Of a stretch of DNA of 17,667 nt, positions 1 to 8,885 are shown one piece after another. Below the pieces are notes generated by a model, which searched no databases, was not told the origin of the DNA, and worked only from the letters and a program-made list of their open reading frames with translations. Both the position numbers and the translations under genes were made by a program. This DNA comes from JBKBXU01 sp046313675 (GTDB lineage Bacteria > Bacteroidota > Bacteroidia > Cytophagales > Cytophagaceae): positions 1 through 17,667 of the forward strand of contig JBKBXU010000053.1 in the NCBI GenBank assembly GCA_046313675.1, read 5' to 3'. Within the stretch, counting starts at the first letter, position 1; each line of letters opens with the position of its first letter.

Positions 1-162
1 GACAGGGTAAAGGAAGTGAAAAAATACATGGTTTCGGGAGGAATCTCTTCAAAGCGAATTCTCATTGAAGGGAAAGGCCCCACAGAACCCATAGCCGACA
101 ACAATAACCCGGAGACAAGGGGGATGAACCGAAGGGTAGAGTTCGAGGTTTTGGAATTCTAG
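1..162 (+). CDS. OmpA-family protein, C-terminal fragment (5' end outside window)
   Basis: Frame 1 is open from the first base to a TAG at 160-162 and gives 53 residues. They read as the end of an OmpA-like peptidoglycan-binding domain: a helix (DRVKEVKKYMVSGGI), a strand (RILIEGKG), then a loop NNNPETRGMNRRVEF. The R..NRRVEF ending is the hallmark of this domain, which in the family binds meso-diaminopimelate in peptidoglycan and tethers outer-membrane or periplasmic proteins. The rest of the protein is not visible, so it could be a simple OmpA porin, a Pal-like lipoprotein, or a multi-domain OmpA protein such as those associated with T9SS. The next gene starts 67 nt downstream on the same strand, so co-transcription is possible. 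Confidence 0.8.
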   Translation, partial: DRVKEVKKYMVSGGISSKRILIEGKGPTEPIADNNNPETRGMNRRVEFEVLEF

Positions 163-229
163 TATCTGCGAAAGACCGTCCCAAAACATTCCCATTCTAC
201 ACCGGTTTTAAAAGTAACTGATTTTTAAA

Positions 230-1138
230 ATGAAACTTTTAAAACCTCTTTCTATACTGATAGGATTGTTTTTTCTATTCCGGATATTGCCTGCTAATGC
301 CCAAGCTCATTACGAATTGGGTGCTGTGGCCGGGGTTTCAAAATATTTTGGGGACCTAAACCAACAACTCTTTTCACCGGGAACACATTCTGCCTGGGGT
401 TTATTCTTCAGGTATAATGTTGGAAACAATTTTTCACTTAAGTCTTCCATCATCTATACCCGATTATCCGGTGACGATAGCCACAGGCCTTATGAAGAAA
501 ACGAAATCAACTTCAAACTTCGAAATTTAAACTTTCATACCAACCTACTTGAGTTTTCTCTTGTTACAGAAACATATATACTAAATCGATTTGAAAGAAA
601 ATTTTCACCATACATCATAGCCGGAGCCGGAATCTTTCATTTTGACCCCAGAACAGAAATAAACGGGAAAACACATCGGCTACGGCCATTGGGAACTGAA
701 GGACAGGGGATATATGGTTACGAAGACCCTTATTCCCTATGGGCTTTTTGTGGCATTTTTGGCCTTGGCGTAAACTACCAATTCTCTGAAAAAATAAATA
801 TGTCACTGGAAGCTTCCTACCGGATCACCACCACAAACTATATAGATGATGTAGGTGGCTTTTATCCTAACAGGCAGGCATTGCTAAATCACCACGGTGC
901 GCTTGCAGTGCAACTCAGCGACCGTTCGTATCAGGCCGCACAAGATGACCCTATCCTAATGGAGTACCTCATTTCCACTTATGGAGGATTTTCTATTGAC
1001 GAAAACGGCAACACTGCCATAGACGGCCTTACCAGCGAAGGTTCCTACAGAGGAACAAACCGCAACGACCGATACCTCATGATTAATCTCAGCATCAGCT
1101 ACGTATTGAAATCAAGACCGGATAGAACAGCAAATTAA
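230..1138 (+). CDS. PorG-like (DUF6089) outer-membrane beta-barrel protein
   Basis: This 302-residue protein has an N-terminal signal peptide (basic MKLLK, hydrophobic residues 6-20, probable cleavage after ANA near residue 24). The mature protein reads as alternating beta-strands of an outer-membrane barrel. Motifs I recognise from the DUF6089 family include LGAVAGVSKYFGDLN (residues 30-44), PYIIAGAGIFHFDP, a Y-rich loop followed by FGLGVNYQF, and SYRITTTNYIDDVGGFY, which matches the family's Y-R-x-T-x-T-x-Y-x-D-D-V signature. DUF6089 includes PorG, a T9SS component in Porphyromonas gingivalis. Many genomes carry several DUF6089 paralogues, so membership is firm but the specific PorG role is inference. 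Two T9SS cargo enzymes in this window show that the host has the pathway. The ATG at 230 has no strong Shine-Dalgarno but an A/T-rich leader, normal for Bacteroidota. The next gene begins 64 nt downstream. Confidence 0.82.
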   Translation: MKLLKPLSILIGLFFLFRILPANAQAHYELGAVAGVSKYFGDLNQQLFSPGTHSAWGLFFRYNVGNNFSLKSSIIYTRLSGDDSHRPYEENEINFKLRNLNFHTNLLEFSLVTETYILNRFERKFSPYIIAGAGIFHFDPRTEINGKTHRLRPLGTEGQGIYGYEDPYSLWAFCGIFGLGVNYQFSEKINMSLEASYRITTTNYIDDVGGFYPNRQALLNHHGALAVQLSDRSYQAAQDDPILMEYLISTYGGFSIDENGNTAIDGLTSEGSYRGTNRNDRYLMINLSISYVLKSRPDRTAN

Positions 1139-1202
1139 CTTACAGAACTTATAATTCTCCCTTAAGGTTTTTAATATAAGGATTAAATAAAAGGGGAAAT
1201 TT

Positions 1203-2945
1203 ATGAGAGGGAAAGGAGTAATAATTACAGGGGGCTTGTTAACCTCAACCGCATATGCCTCGATGGCACAGACAGCGGACACAGGGGTTATAAGCCTTAG
1301 CCCGCAATTTTTCTTTGCGATAATTGCAGGGGTTTTATTAGCATTGGCCTTTCAGTTAATACTGACCGCCTTATCTGCGGCAACAGGTATTTCATTGTTG
1401 GGAAATGTTAGAGAAAAGTACGATAACCGGAATACTAATACGGAAAATAAAAACAAAGACAAGAACAAGGAGGAGGATAAAGACGACACACCGACCGGAG
1501 TAAAGATAACCTCTGCGGCAGGTGGATGGACAGTGATCTCCATGTCCCTATCCTTATTCTTTGCAAGCTGGCTCGCAGTCAGGTTTAGTTTGGTAGCTGA
1601 TTTAGCCATTGGACTCACGCTTGGCCTGGTAGTGTGGGCAACGTTCATTTTGATTATGTCATACATTGAATATAAGGCTGCAAGATCTTTCTTCGGAGCT
1701 ATGTGGAACATGGTAAGTGAAGGCTTTAAAGCCTCTGTGAACGCGGGAAAATCCCTGCTTTCAACGTCGGATGATGCCAAAATAGCCAAGGTAGCTGATA
1801 AAACAGTACATACCATAGGGCAGGAATTGACACATGCCTTTGACAACAGCAAGCTGGTTAAAAATTTTGATGATTACATCCAGAAGCTACAACCAAAAGA
1901 CCTGGACTATGAAGGCATTAAACAGGACTTTGTTAACATGCTTAAGGAAATTGAATTTAAGCAAAAAACAGAACTTACCGATGAAGGGATTATAAAGAAA
2001 ACCTTTATTGATGTGGCTGAATCCACGCCAAAGTTTTCTAAAGAAAACGTTGGTAAACTTAAAAACGTGTTTAACGAAGCCAAAAACATAGCCGGTTCAG
2101 AAGGAGGAAAAGCCGACAAACTTATGAAGACTGCCGACAAAATTTTGCCGGGCAATGAAGAAGACCATAACGAAATAAAAGAAAAAATTACTGCATACCT
2201 GAAATCCACTGGTAAAGAGGAGTTAAAACCGGAAAAACTGTCCAAAGACCTGGAGCAGATGATGCGTGATCCGGTAAGTTCCAAGGATATTATCAAAAAG
2301 AAGGTCAGGGCTATAGACAAAGAAGCCATCGTTTCTGCCATTTCGGATAGAACTGATATGGATGAAAACGAAGTTAAACAAATAGTTGGCCAGGTTGAAA
2401 ATGTATTCAGTAAAATAACTGAAAAAGTTAAAGACCTCACCGGCATGGCAGAAGAATCTGGAGAAAAAGCAGAGGAAATGGGTGGCGAAGCCAGCAAAAA
2501 GGCTCAAAAATACAAGCTGGACTTTGAAGAAAAGCTAAGAACATATTTCAATTCACTTGAAAGGGAAGAATTGAATTACGAAAGGCTAAAGTTGGATGTA
2601 CGTCATATGCTACACGATCCGGGAGCTAGTTTTAGCATACTTAAAGATCGCTTCAGCAAATTTGACAGGCATACGTATGCGGCACTCATCAGTGGTAGCA
2701 CAAACCTATCCAGGGGTGAAGCTGAACTGATCTTCGATAAAATAGAAGAGACAAAGAGTGACGTGCTGAATACGGTCAAAGAAATGGAAGACCTGGCCAA
2801 ATCAAAGGCCGAAGAAGCTAAAGTATTTGCCGTACAGCAAGTAGAAAACACCCGGAAAACTGCGGCTTCGGCTGCATGGTGGCTGGTAGCAACCTTCGTA
2901 GTTTCGGGAATTGCTTCCGCTTTAGGCGGACTGGTAGCATTTTAA
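1203..2945 (+). CDS. Membrane protein with three degenerate helical repeats, function unknown
   Basis: This 580-residue protein belongs to no family I can name. The first ~25 residues resemble a weak signal peptide (ITGGLLTSTAYASMAQ). Hydrophobic segments lie at about 33-60, 108-128, 131-155 and 556-578. Between the first two is a charged, N/K/D/E-rich linker (70-98). The middle (about 180-550) is highly charged and helical, with three diverged repeats of 70-80 residues near 223-294, 328-407 and 445-520. Their shared pattern is Y-x(2-4)-L, then (E)LxxExLxxDhxxMhxDP, then a KxxhxxhD segment and a DhxxxExxxIhxxhE helix. Repeats 2 and 3 are clearest (KEELKPEKLSKDLEQMMRDP and REELNYERLKLDVRHMLHDP); repeat 1 (PKDLDYEGIKQDFVNMLKE) is more degenerate. 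A final helix precedes the last membrane segment, so the repeat domain is probably tethered at both ends. I have an unverified impression of similar repeats in large cyanobacterial membrane proteins. AAAAGGGGAAATTT before the ATG gives a usable Shine-Dalgarno. A strong terminator follows at 2961-3008. Confidence 0.8.
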   Translation: MRGKGVIITGGLLTSTAYASMAQTADTGVISLSPQFFFAIIAGVLLALAFQLILTALSAATGISLLGNVREKYDNRNTNTENKNKDKNKEEDKDDTPTGVKITSAAGGWTVISMSLSLFFASWLAVRFSLVADLAIGLTLGLVVWATFILIMSYIEYKAARSFFGAMWNMVSEGFKASVNAGKSLLSTSDDAKIAKVADKTVHTIGQELTHAFDNSKLVKNFDDYIQKLQPKDLDYEGIKQDFVNMLKEIEFKQKTELTDEGIIKKTFIDVAESTPKFSKENVGKLKNVFNEAKNIAGSEGGKADKLMKTADKILPGNEEDHNEIKEKITAYLKSTGKEELKPEKLSKDLEQMMRDPVSSKDIIKKKVRAIDKEAIVSAISDRTDMDENEVKQIVGQVENVFSKITEKVKDLTGMAEESGEKAEEMGGEASKKAQKYKLDFEEKLRTYFNSLEREELNYERLKLDVRHMLHDPGASFSILKDRFSKFDRHTYAALISGSTNLSRGEAELIFDKIEETKSDVLNTVKEMEDLAKSKAEEAKVFAVQQVENTRKTAASAAWWLVATFVVSGIASALGGLVAF

Positions 2946-2960
2946 ATGATTTTATGCTGC

Positions 2961-3008
2961 TAAAAGAAAAGTACCAACCTATATAAAAGAGTTGGTACTT
3001 TTCTTTTA
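2961..3008 (+). terminator. Strong, near-symmetrical intrinsic terminator after the repeat membrane protein
   Basis: There is a perfect 18-bp inverted repeat, TAAAAGAAAAGTACCAAC (2961-2978) and GTTGGTACTTTTCTTTTA (2991-3008), with a 12-nt loop. It begins 15 nt after the stop codon of the upstream gene. The stem has a GC-containing core (GTACCAAC) and ends in a T-rich right arm on the + strand. The mirror-image A-rich left arm gives a T-rich run on the - strand too, so the element could act in both directions. With no - strand gene reading in from the right here, the + strand role is the relevant one. Confidence 0.8.
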
Positions 3009-3033
3009 TATAAAAACGGTGTCTGCTCAACCC

Positions 3034-3088
3034 CTTTAAGGATTGTCAAATAAATATTATACATGATTAATCCGTTAAAGATTTTTTT
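3034..3088 (+). terminator. Possible second, weaker terminator
   Basis: CTTTAAGGATT (3034-3044) pairs with AATCCGTTAAAG (3069-3080) as an 11-bp stem with one bulged base and a 24-nt loop. It is followed by ATTTTTTT (3081-3088). The long loop and AT-rich stem make it weak. It could be a back-up to the hairpin at 2961-3008 or chance in AT-rich DNA. Confidence 0.3.
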
Positions 3089-3241
3089 ATCAACATTTAT
3101 CGTTCGCAACCATTTTTTGTTTAAATTGTTCAAATTTTTATTCCTCAGTAAGGGCACTTTATATCAAACACAACCGGCCACTGTAGAAATAAATTTCAAG
3201 AGTAATTAACACCCTTACTTATAACTATTTTTTAAAAAATT

Positions 3242-6200
3242 ATGCTAAGCCTTATCAAAGGAAAGCTCAAGCTGATGGCTATTTCAGCAGGAGCTCTGGT
3301 TGCCGTAACTGCAGCAATCTATGTTTTTTCAACCAAATCTGAAGCACTCGATGGAGAATTCGACCCGATATTCAAGGCGTACATTTCAGCCTATACCGGT
3401 GGATATATTTCCAAAGAATCACCGGTTCAGATTCGCTTTGTTTCTGAAACAGCCACAGAAGATATGTTGGGAAAACCGCTGGATGTAGAGGTGTTTAAAT
3501 TTTCCCCGGCAATAGAAGGCACTACCTATTGGGTTGACAAAAGCACCCTCCAATTCCAACCATCCAAACCTTTACAGTCGGGACAGCATTACAATGCCCT
3601 GTTCAGAATAGGAAAAATCCTTGATATGCCAAAGGAGCTGAAAGAGCTAAACTTCGGATTCCAGACACTGGAGCAAAACCTAAGTGTATTTATTGAAGGA
3701 ATGCAATCCTATGACAAAAGTGATTTGAAAAAAATCCGTTTAACAGGAACGCTCGCAACATTTGATGTCGCCAACAACGTCGACGTTGAAAAAGTATTAA
3801 CAGCCCATCAGGGTAGCAAGCAATTGGACATATCCTGGGAGCACGAGGGTGACAGAAAAACACACGGCTTTACTATAGAAAATGTAGAAAGAAAAGACAG
3901 CAAAGAAACCGTCCTTCTAAAATGGGATGGCTTGGCCATAGGATCAGATGCTAAAAATGAGTTAGTTTATGAAATCCCCCCTTTAGGAGATTTTAAACTA
4001 ATATCTGCCAATGCCATTCAAGGCGAAGAACAATATGCTGAGTTGCAATTTTCAGACCCTCTGGATGACAGACAAAAACTGGATGGGCTGATAAGCATTG
4101 GAAACCTCAGGGATGTTCGGATTGTCGTACAGGACAACATTGTTAAAGTATACCCTCCTGTCCGCCAGACGGGCCTTCGTACAGTAAGAATAGACCAGTC
4201 AGTAAAAAATGTCAATGGCAAGAAAATCGGTGAAACCATCAGCAGGGACATAAATTTTGAAGAACTTAAGCCACAGGTGAAAATCTCCGGAAAAGGTGTA
4301 ATTCTCCCAAGTACCGAAGGCTTAAATTTTCCTTTCGAAGCAGTAAGCCTCCGTTCTGTAAGAGTACGGATCACAAGAATATATGAAAGTAATGTTATTC
4401 AATTCTTTCAGGTAAACAACTTCTCGGGAACCAGTGAACTAAAAAGAGTCGGTAAGCTGGTGTACAACCGATCCGTACCCCTTACCAATAACAATCCAAT
4501 GGATTACGCAAGATGGAAAAACTACTATCTTGACCTGTCTTCACTTATTAATACGGAGCCGGGAGCCATCTATCAGGTAAAATTAAGTTTTTCAAAAAAG
4601 GACATTTATTATACCTGCGGAGACGAGACGCTTGAAGCAGACCTGGTTGAAAATGACAAAGACGACGATGACTTCTCTGCAAATGAAAACAGCTACTGGG
4701 ACTATTATGATGACTACTACTATTACGAAGACCATAGCTACAGCGAAAGGGAAAACCCCTGCAGCAATTCGTACTACGGAGACTACAGAAGTGTAAAAAG
4801 AAACATTTTCGCCTCTGACCTTGGCATTATTGCTAAATCCGGCACCTCCGGAAGCATGTCTTTTATTGTCACCGATATCAAAACTACCCTGCCAATAGCC
4901 AATGCAGAAGTCAACATTTACGACTATTCTCAACAGATTATCAAACAGGTAAACACAAATTCTGATGGAGTAGCAAGTGTTTCTATCACACAGAAGCCTT
5001 TCTTTGTGGCTGTAAAAAAAGATAACCAGTTTGGCTATCTGAAGCTTGAAAATTCACTGGCCCTCTCTGTGAGTAATTTTGATGTTTCAGGAGTTAAAAT
5101 TCAAAAAGGCATTAAAGGATTTATGTACGGTGAACGCGGCGTATGGCGTCCCGGAGATTCCCTGTACCTGACTTTTATTCTTGAAGATAAACTAAAGCAG
5201 CTACCGGACAACCAACCTGTCATATTTGAACTAACCAATCCTATGGGGCAGGTAGCCAAAAGAATGGTTGCCACAAAATCGGTTCAGGGATTTTACAACT
5301 TCAGCACCAATACCTCTGAGGATGATCCAACCGGAACTTATATGGCGAACCTCAAAGTGGGCGGTGCAAGCTTTTCATACCCTGTAAAAATTGAAACCAT
5401 TGTTCCAAACCGATTAAAAATCAACCTGGATTTTGGCGTTTCCAAATTAAGCACCAACAACAATAAGCTTGATGGTAACATGCAGGTAAAATGGCTTCAT
5501 GGTGCCGTAGCCCGGAATTTAAATACCGACGTTTCCATGACGCTAAACAAAGCTGAAACGAAATTTGCCAAATATGAGGAATTTACGTTTGATGATCCTG
5601 CCAAAAGCTTCTCTTCTGAAAATATAGAGGTTTTCAGAGGCAAACTGAACGGAGATGGCGAAGTAAGGGTAAAAACCAGCATAAATGCCGAAGGAAATGC
5701 TCCGGGTATGCTTAATGCCAGCTTCAAAGTCCGCGTACATGAAGAAGGTGGAGGTTTCAGTGTAGATAATTTCACCATCCCCTACTACCCTTACCAGGCC
5801 TTTACTGGAATCAGGGTGCCACAAGGCGATAAAGCCAGAAACATGCTATTGACCGACACAAACCATGTGGTGGATATTGTATGCCTTGACCCTGAGGGGA
5901 AATTATTGGGAGATAGAGAAATTGAGATTCAGCTATACAAAATGAACTGGAAATGGTGGTGGGACAAAACAGAAGACAACCTTTCTGTTTATCTGAACAA
6001 CAGCTACCGCCAGCCTATACAAACACATACCATTAAAACACAAAATGGAAAGGCAAAATGGAATCTCCGCATAAATTATCCGGAATGGGGAAGATATTAC
6101 CTGCGTATGGTAGACACAAAAAGCAAGCACAGCACAGGTAAAATCATATTTGCAGACTGGCCGGGATGGGCGGGAAAATCGCAGGAACGCATGCAGGGCA

Positions 6201-8857
6201 ATGCCAGCATGCTGGCTTTCACCGCTGACAAAGACGGTTATAAAGTAGGTGAAAAAATAACCCTTAATATTCCCGGCAACAGCAGCGGAAGAGCTTTGGT
6301 AAGTATAGAATCCGGATCAAAAATTCTAGAAACCCATTGGGTGGAAACAGGCAACGGAAAAAACAACTTTACCTTTACAGCTTCTGAAGAGATGGCTCCT
6401 ACAGCGTATATCAATGTAACGCTGCTTCAGCCACATGCTCAGACACGAAATGACCTCCCGATTCGTATGTACGGAATCATACCGGTAAAAGTGGAAAACC
6501 CAAATACCATTCTTAAGCCTGTCCTTACGATGAAAGACGAGCTTCGTCCGGAAGAAAATGTAACGGTTTCCATTAAGGAAGAAAACGGCAAACCAATGGT
6601 TTATACCATAGCAGTGGTAGATGAAGGCTTGCTTGACCTTACCAGATTTAAAACATTGGACCCATGGAACACTTTTTATGCCAGGGAAGCTTTGGGTGTA
6701 AATACCTGGGACATGTATGAATATGTAATCGGAGCCCATGGCGAGAAAATTGAGCGCCTGGTAAGCCTTGGTGGTGACGATGAAGCAAACAAAAAGGATG
6801 GTACAAAAACCAACCGTTTTAAACCTGTGGTAAAATACTTCGGCCCATTCCAATTGGCGGCTGGAAAAACTGCCAACCATAGCTTCACCATGCCTATGTA
6901 TGTAGGTTCGGTTAAAACTATGGTGGTGGCCGGAACGCCGGAAGGGGCCTATGGCAAAACAGAAAAAGTGACACCGGTAAGGAAACCTCTGATGGTTCTG
7001 GCAACCCTGCCAAGAGTTTTGGGTCCTGAGGAACAGGTCGCACTTCCTGTCAATATCTTTGCCATGACACCTAATGTGAAAAACGTGACCCTTGAGGTAA
7101 AGACCAACAATATGCTTAAACTCACCGAAGGGTCTAAGAAAAACGTCAGCTTTTCACGTCCTGGCGATGAGATAGTTTATTTTCATATGCAGGCACAAAG
7201 CTCCACAGGAAAAGGCAAAATCACTGTGATTGCAACCTCAGGGAATGAAAAAGCAGAACACGAAATTGAAATTGAAATCCGGAATCCAAACCAGGCCATA
7301 ACAAAAGTCTTTGAAGAAGTCATTCAGCCGGGTGCGGACTGGACTGCCTCCTATACTGCCTTTGGTGTGGCAGGAAGCAACAGCGGCATTCTGGAAGTTT
7401 CAAACATTCCCCCTATAAACCTTGAAAGCCGGTTAAGGTATTTGATGCAATACCCATACGGATGTGTCGAACAAACCACTTCTTCGGTCTTTCCACAATT
7501 GTTTGTCCATGACCTGGCAGAAACTCCGGAGGAATTAAAGAAGAAATCCGAGGCTAATATAAAGGCGGGCATAGACAGGTTGCGTTCATTCCAGCAGCCG
7601 GATGGTGGACTCTCCTACTGGCCTGGCAACGACAATTATGATGCCTGGTGTACAAGCTATGCCGGACATTTTATGCTTGAGGCTGAGAAAAAAGGATACG
7701 TTGTGCCTGCAGGTTTCATGGCATCCTGGAAAAAACACCAGAAAACACAAGCTCGAAACTATGCAAAAAGCGCTGACCGGTCTGATATGATACAGGCTTA
7801 CCGCTTGTATACACTTGCACTGGCCAAAGACCCGGAAATGGGTGCGATGAACAGGCTGAGAGAAAGCAGCAACCTAAGCCTTGCCGCCAAATGGAGACTT
7901 GCTGGCGCTTACCATATGGCCGGCTATACCGACATAGCCAGGCAATTGGTTACGGGAGCCAATGCAAGCATCAAAGACTATAAAGAGATGGAATACACCT
8001 TCGGTTCAGCGATCCGGGATAAGGCAATGATAATGGAGGTAATGAGTATGCTGGGAATGAAAACCGATGCAGCCAATGTGTTAAAAGATTTGTCAGAACA
8101 TCTTTCTTCCAACAAATGGATGAGTACCCAGGAAACTGCCTTCTGTTTGATGGCTATATCTCATTATGCTGGTAATTCCCTTCCATCGTCTGAGCTGAAA
8201 TTCACCTTCGCATTAAATAACCAGAAAGCGATTCAGGCTGCCACTGCCAGAAAAATCAGTCAGGTAAAGATTGATGTGGCTCAGCAAAATTCAGGAAAGG
8301 TTACTGTTAAAAACACTTCTTCCGGACCACTGTATACCAGAGTCCTTATCACTGGCGTTCCTGCTCATGGAATGGAAGAGTCATCGGAAAACAACCTGAA
8401 ACTTCAGGTTAGCTATAAATTGAAATCCGGAAAATCCATTGATCCTTCTTCATTGGAACAGGGAACCGACTTTATTGCTGAAGTATCCATCACAAATCCC
8501 GGGAACCGTGGTGAATATAAAAACATGGCCCTGAAGCAAATATTCCCTTCCGGTTGGGAAATACATAATGTGAGAATGTATGGGGATGAAGGCTTGTCAT
8601 CTGATATTCCAACCTACCAGGACTACAGGGACGACAGGGTTTATACCTTCTTCAATGTAAAACCCGGACAAACCAAGCGTTTCCAGGTATTGCTTAATGC
8701 CTCATACCTTGGCAAGTTTTACCTGCCTGGCCTTTACGCAGAAGCCATGTACGATGGAGGAATCAATGCCACCATCAAAGGCCAGTGGGTAGAGGTAGTC
8801 AAAAAAGGAATGGTTGCTTTGACAATGAACGATGTGGAAGAATCAGCCACAGAATAA
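3242..8857 (+). CDS. Bacterial alpha-2-macroglobulin (YfhM-like, thioester-containing)
   Basis: This 1871-residue protein is a predicted periplasmic protease trap. In this family a protease cuts the bait region, the protein changes shape, and an internal Cys-Gln thioester links covalently to the attacker. One hydrophobic segment (residues 11-30) serves as anchor or signal peptide. Macroglobulin domains follow; the MG2-type stretch GFMYGERGVWRPGDSLYLTF lies near 625-650. A WKWWWD motif sits near 902-907, and VDEGLLDLTRFKTLDPWNTF, a conserved bacterial segment, near 1130-1150. The A2M domain (YFGPFQLAAGKT) begins near 1199. The thioester motif is PYGCVEQ with C1408 and Q1411 (codons at 7463-7474), followed by the alpha-alpha barrel thioester domain to about 1700 and a C-terminal MG domain. 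No cysteine is present near the N-terminus, so unlike E. coli YfhM it is not a predicted lipoprotein. Oddities are an acidic/tyrosine-rich insert (470-518) and a low-complexity loop (about 1162-1198) that may be the bait region. pbpC follows after 28 nt. The reading frame is intact throughout. Confidence 0.95.
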   Translation: MLSLIKGKLKLMAISAGALVAVTAAIYVFSTKSEALDGEFDPIFKAYISAYTGGYISKESPVQIRFVSETATEDMLGKPLDVEVFKFSPAIEGTTYWVDKSTLQFQPSKPLQSGQHYNALFRIGKILDMPKELKELNFGFQTLEQNLSVFIEGMQSYDKSDLKKIRLTGTLATFDVANNVDVEKVLTAHQGSKQLDISWEHEGDRKTHGFTIENVERKDSKETVLLKWDGLAIGSDAKNELVYEIPPLGDFKLISANAIQGEEQYAELQFSDPLDDRQKLDGLISIGNLRDVRIVVQDNIVKVYPPVRQTGLRTVRIDQSVKNVNGKKIGETISRDINFEELKPQVKISGKGVILPSTEGLNFPFEAVSLRSVRVRITRIYESNVIQFFQVNNFSGTSELKRVGKLVYNRSVPLTNNNPMDYARWKNYYLDLSSLINTEPGAIYQVKLSFSKKDIYYTCGDETLEADLVENDKDDDDFSANENSYWDYYDDYYYYEDHSYSERENPCSNSYYGDYRSVKRNIFASDLGIIAKSGTSGSMSFIVTDIKTTLPIANAEVNIYDYSQQIIKQVNTNSDGVASVSITQKPFFVAVKKDNQFGYLKLENSLALSVSNFDVSGVKIQKGIKGFMYGERGVWRPGDSLYLTFILEDKLKQLPDNQPVIFELTNPMGQVAKRMVATKSVQGFYNFSTNTSEDDPTGTYMANLKVGGASFSYPVKIETIVPNRLKINLDFGVSKLSTNNNKLDGNMQVKWLHGAVARNLNTDVSMTLNKAETKFAKYEEFTFDDPAKSFSSENIEVFRGKLNGDGEVRVKTSINAEGNAPGMLNASFKVRVHEEGGGFSVDNFTIPYYPYQAFTGIRVPQGDKARNMLLTDTNHVVDIVCLDPEGKLLGDREIEIQLYKMNWKWWWDKTEDNLSVYLNNSYRQPIQTHTIKTQNGKAKWNLRINYPEWGRYYLRMVDTKSKHSTGKIIFADWPGWAGKSQERMQGNASMLAFTADKDGYKVGEKITLNIPGNSSGRALVSIESGSKILETHWVETGNGKNNFTFTASEEMAPTAYINVTLLQPHAQTRNDLPIRMYGIIPVKVENPNTILKPVLTMKDELRPEENVTVSIKEENGKPMVYTIAVVDEGLLDLTRFKTLDPWNTFYAREALGVNTWDMYEYVIGAHGEKIERLVSLGGDDEANKKDGTKTNRFKPVVKYFGPFQLAAGKTANHSFTMPMYVGSVKTMVVAGTPEGAYGKTEKVTPVRKPLMVLATLPRVLGPEEQVALPVNIFAMTPNVKNVTLEVKTNNMLKLTEGSKKNVSFSRPGDEIVYFHMQAQSSTGKGKITVIATSGNEKAEHEIEIEIRNPNQAITKVFEEVIQPGADWTASYTAFGVAGSNSGILEVSNIPPINLESRLRYLMQYPYGCVEQTTSSVFPQLFVHDLAETPEELKKKSEANIKAGIDRLRSFQQPDGGLSYWPGNDNYDAWCTSYAGHFMLEAEKKGYVVPAGFMASWKKHQKTQARNYAKSADRSDMIQAYRLYTLALAKDPEMGAMNRLRESSNLSLAAKWRLAGAYHMAGYTDIARQLVTGANASIKDYKEMEYTFGSAIRDKAMIMEVMSMLGMKTDAANVLKDLSEHLSSNKWMSTQETAFCLMAISHYAGNSLPSSELKFTFALNNQKAIQAATARKISQVKIDVAQQNSGKVTVKNTSSGPLYTRVLITGVPAHGMEESSENNLKLQVSYKLKSGKSIDPSSLEQGTDFIAEVSITNPGNRGEYKNMALKQIFPSGWEIHNVRMYGDEGLSSDIPTYQDYRDDRVYTFFNVKPGQTKRFQVLLNASYLGKFYLPGLYAEAMYDGGINATIKGQWVEVVKKGMVALTMNDVEESATE

Positions 8858-8885
8858 TTATATACCCGTACAAGGGGATTACTGA

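Larger units (their letters stand above)
2946..3241. other. 296-nt intergenic region with two terminator-like hairpins
   Basis: No convincing gene lies here. A short - strand frame (2960-3157) runs through the terminator arms and has biased K/N/L composition, so I do not call it. The left part holds a perfect 18-bp hairpin (2961-3008) and a weaker bulged hairpin with a T-tract (3034-3088). The right part is AT-rich and presumably contains the promoter of the alpha-2-macroglobulin gene at 3242. I found no clean TTTG-N19/20-TAnnTTTG there; TAAATTTC near 3190 is only a one-mismatch -7 candidate with no partner. Confidence 0.6.

Noticed and set aside
1352..1852. 166-residue - strand frame inside the repeat membrane protein
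   Set aside because: It lies antisense to a gene with clear membrane segments and repeats; its S/T/L-rich composition is typical of an antisense shadow.
2960..3157. 65-residue - strand frame in the intergenic region
   Set aside because: It runs through the terminator arms, has K/N/L/I-biased composition and no supporting start context.
6326..6880. 184-residue - strand frame inside the alpha-2-macroglobulin gene
   Set aside because: The + strand encodes conserved family blocks here; the antisense protein has F/Y/C-rich shadow composition and no domain.
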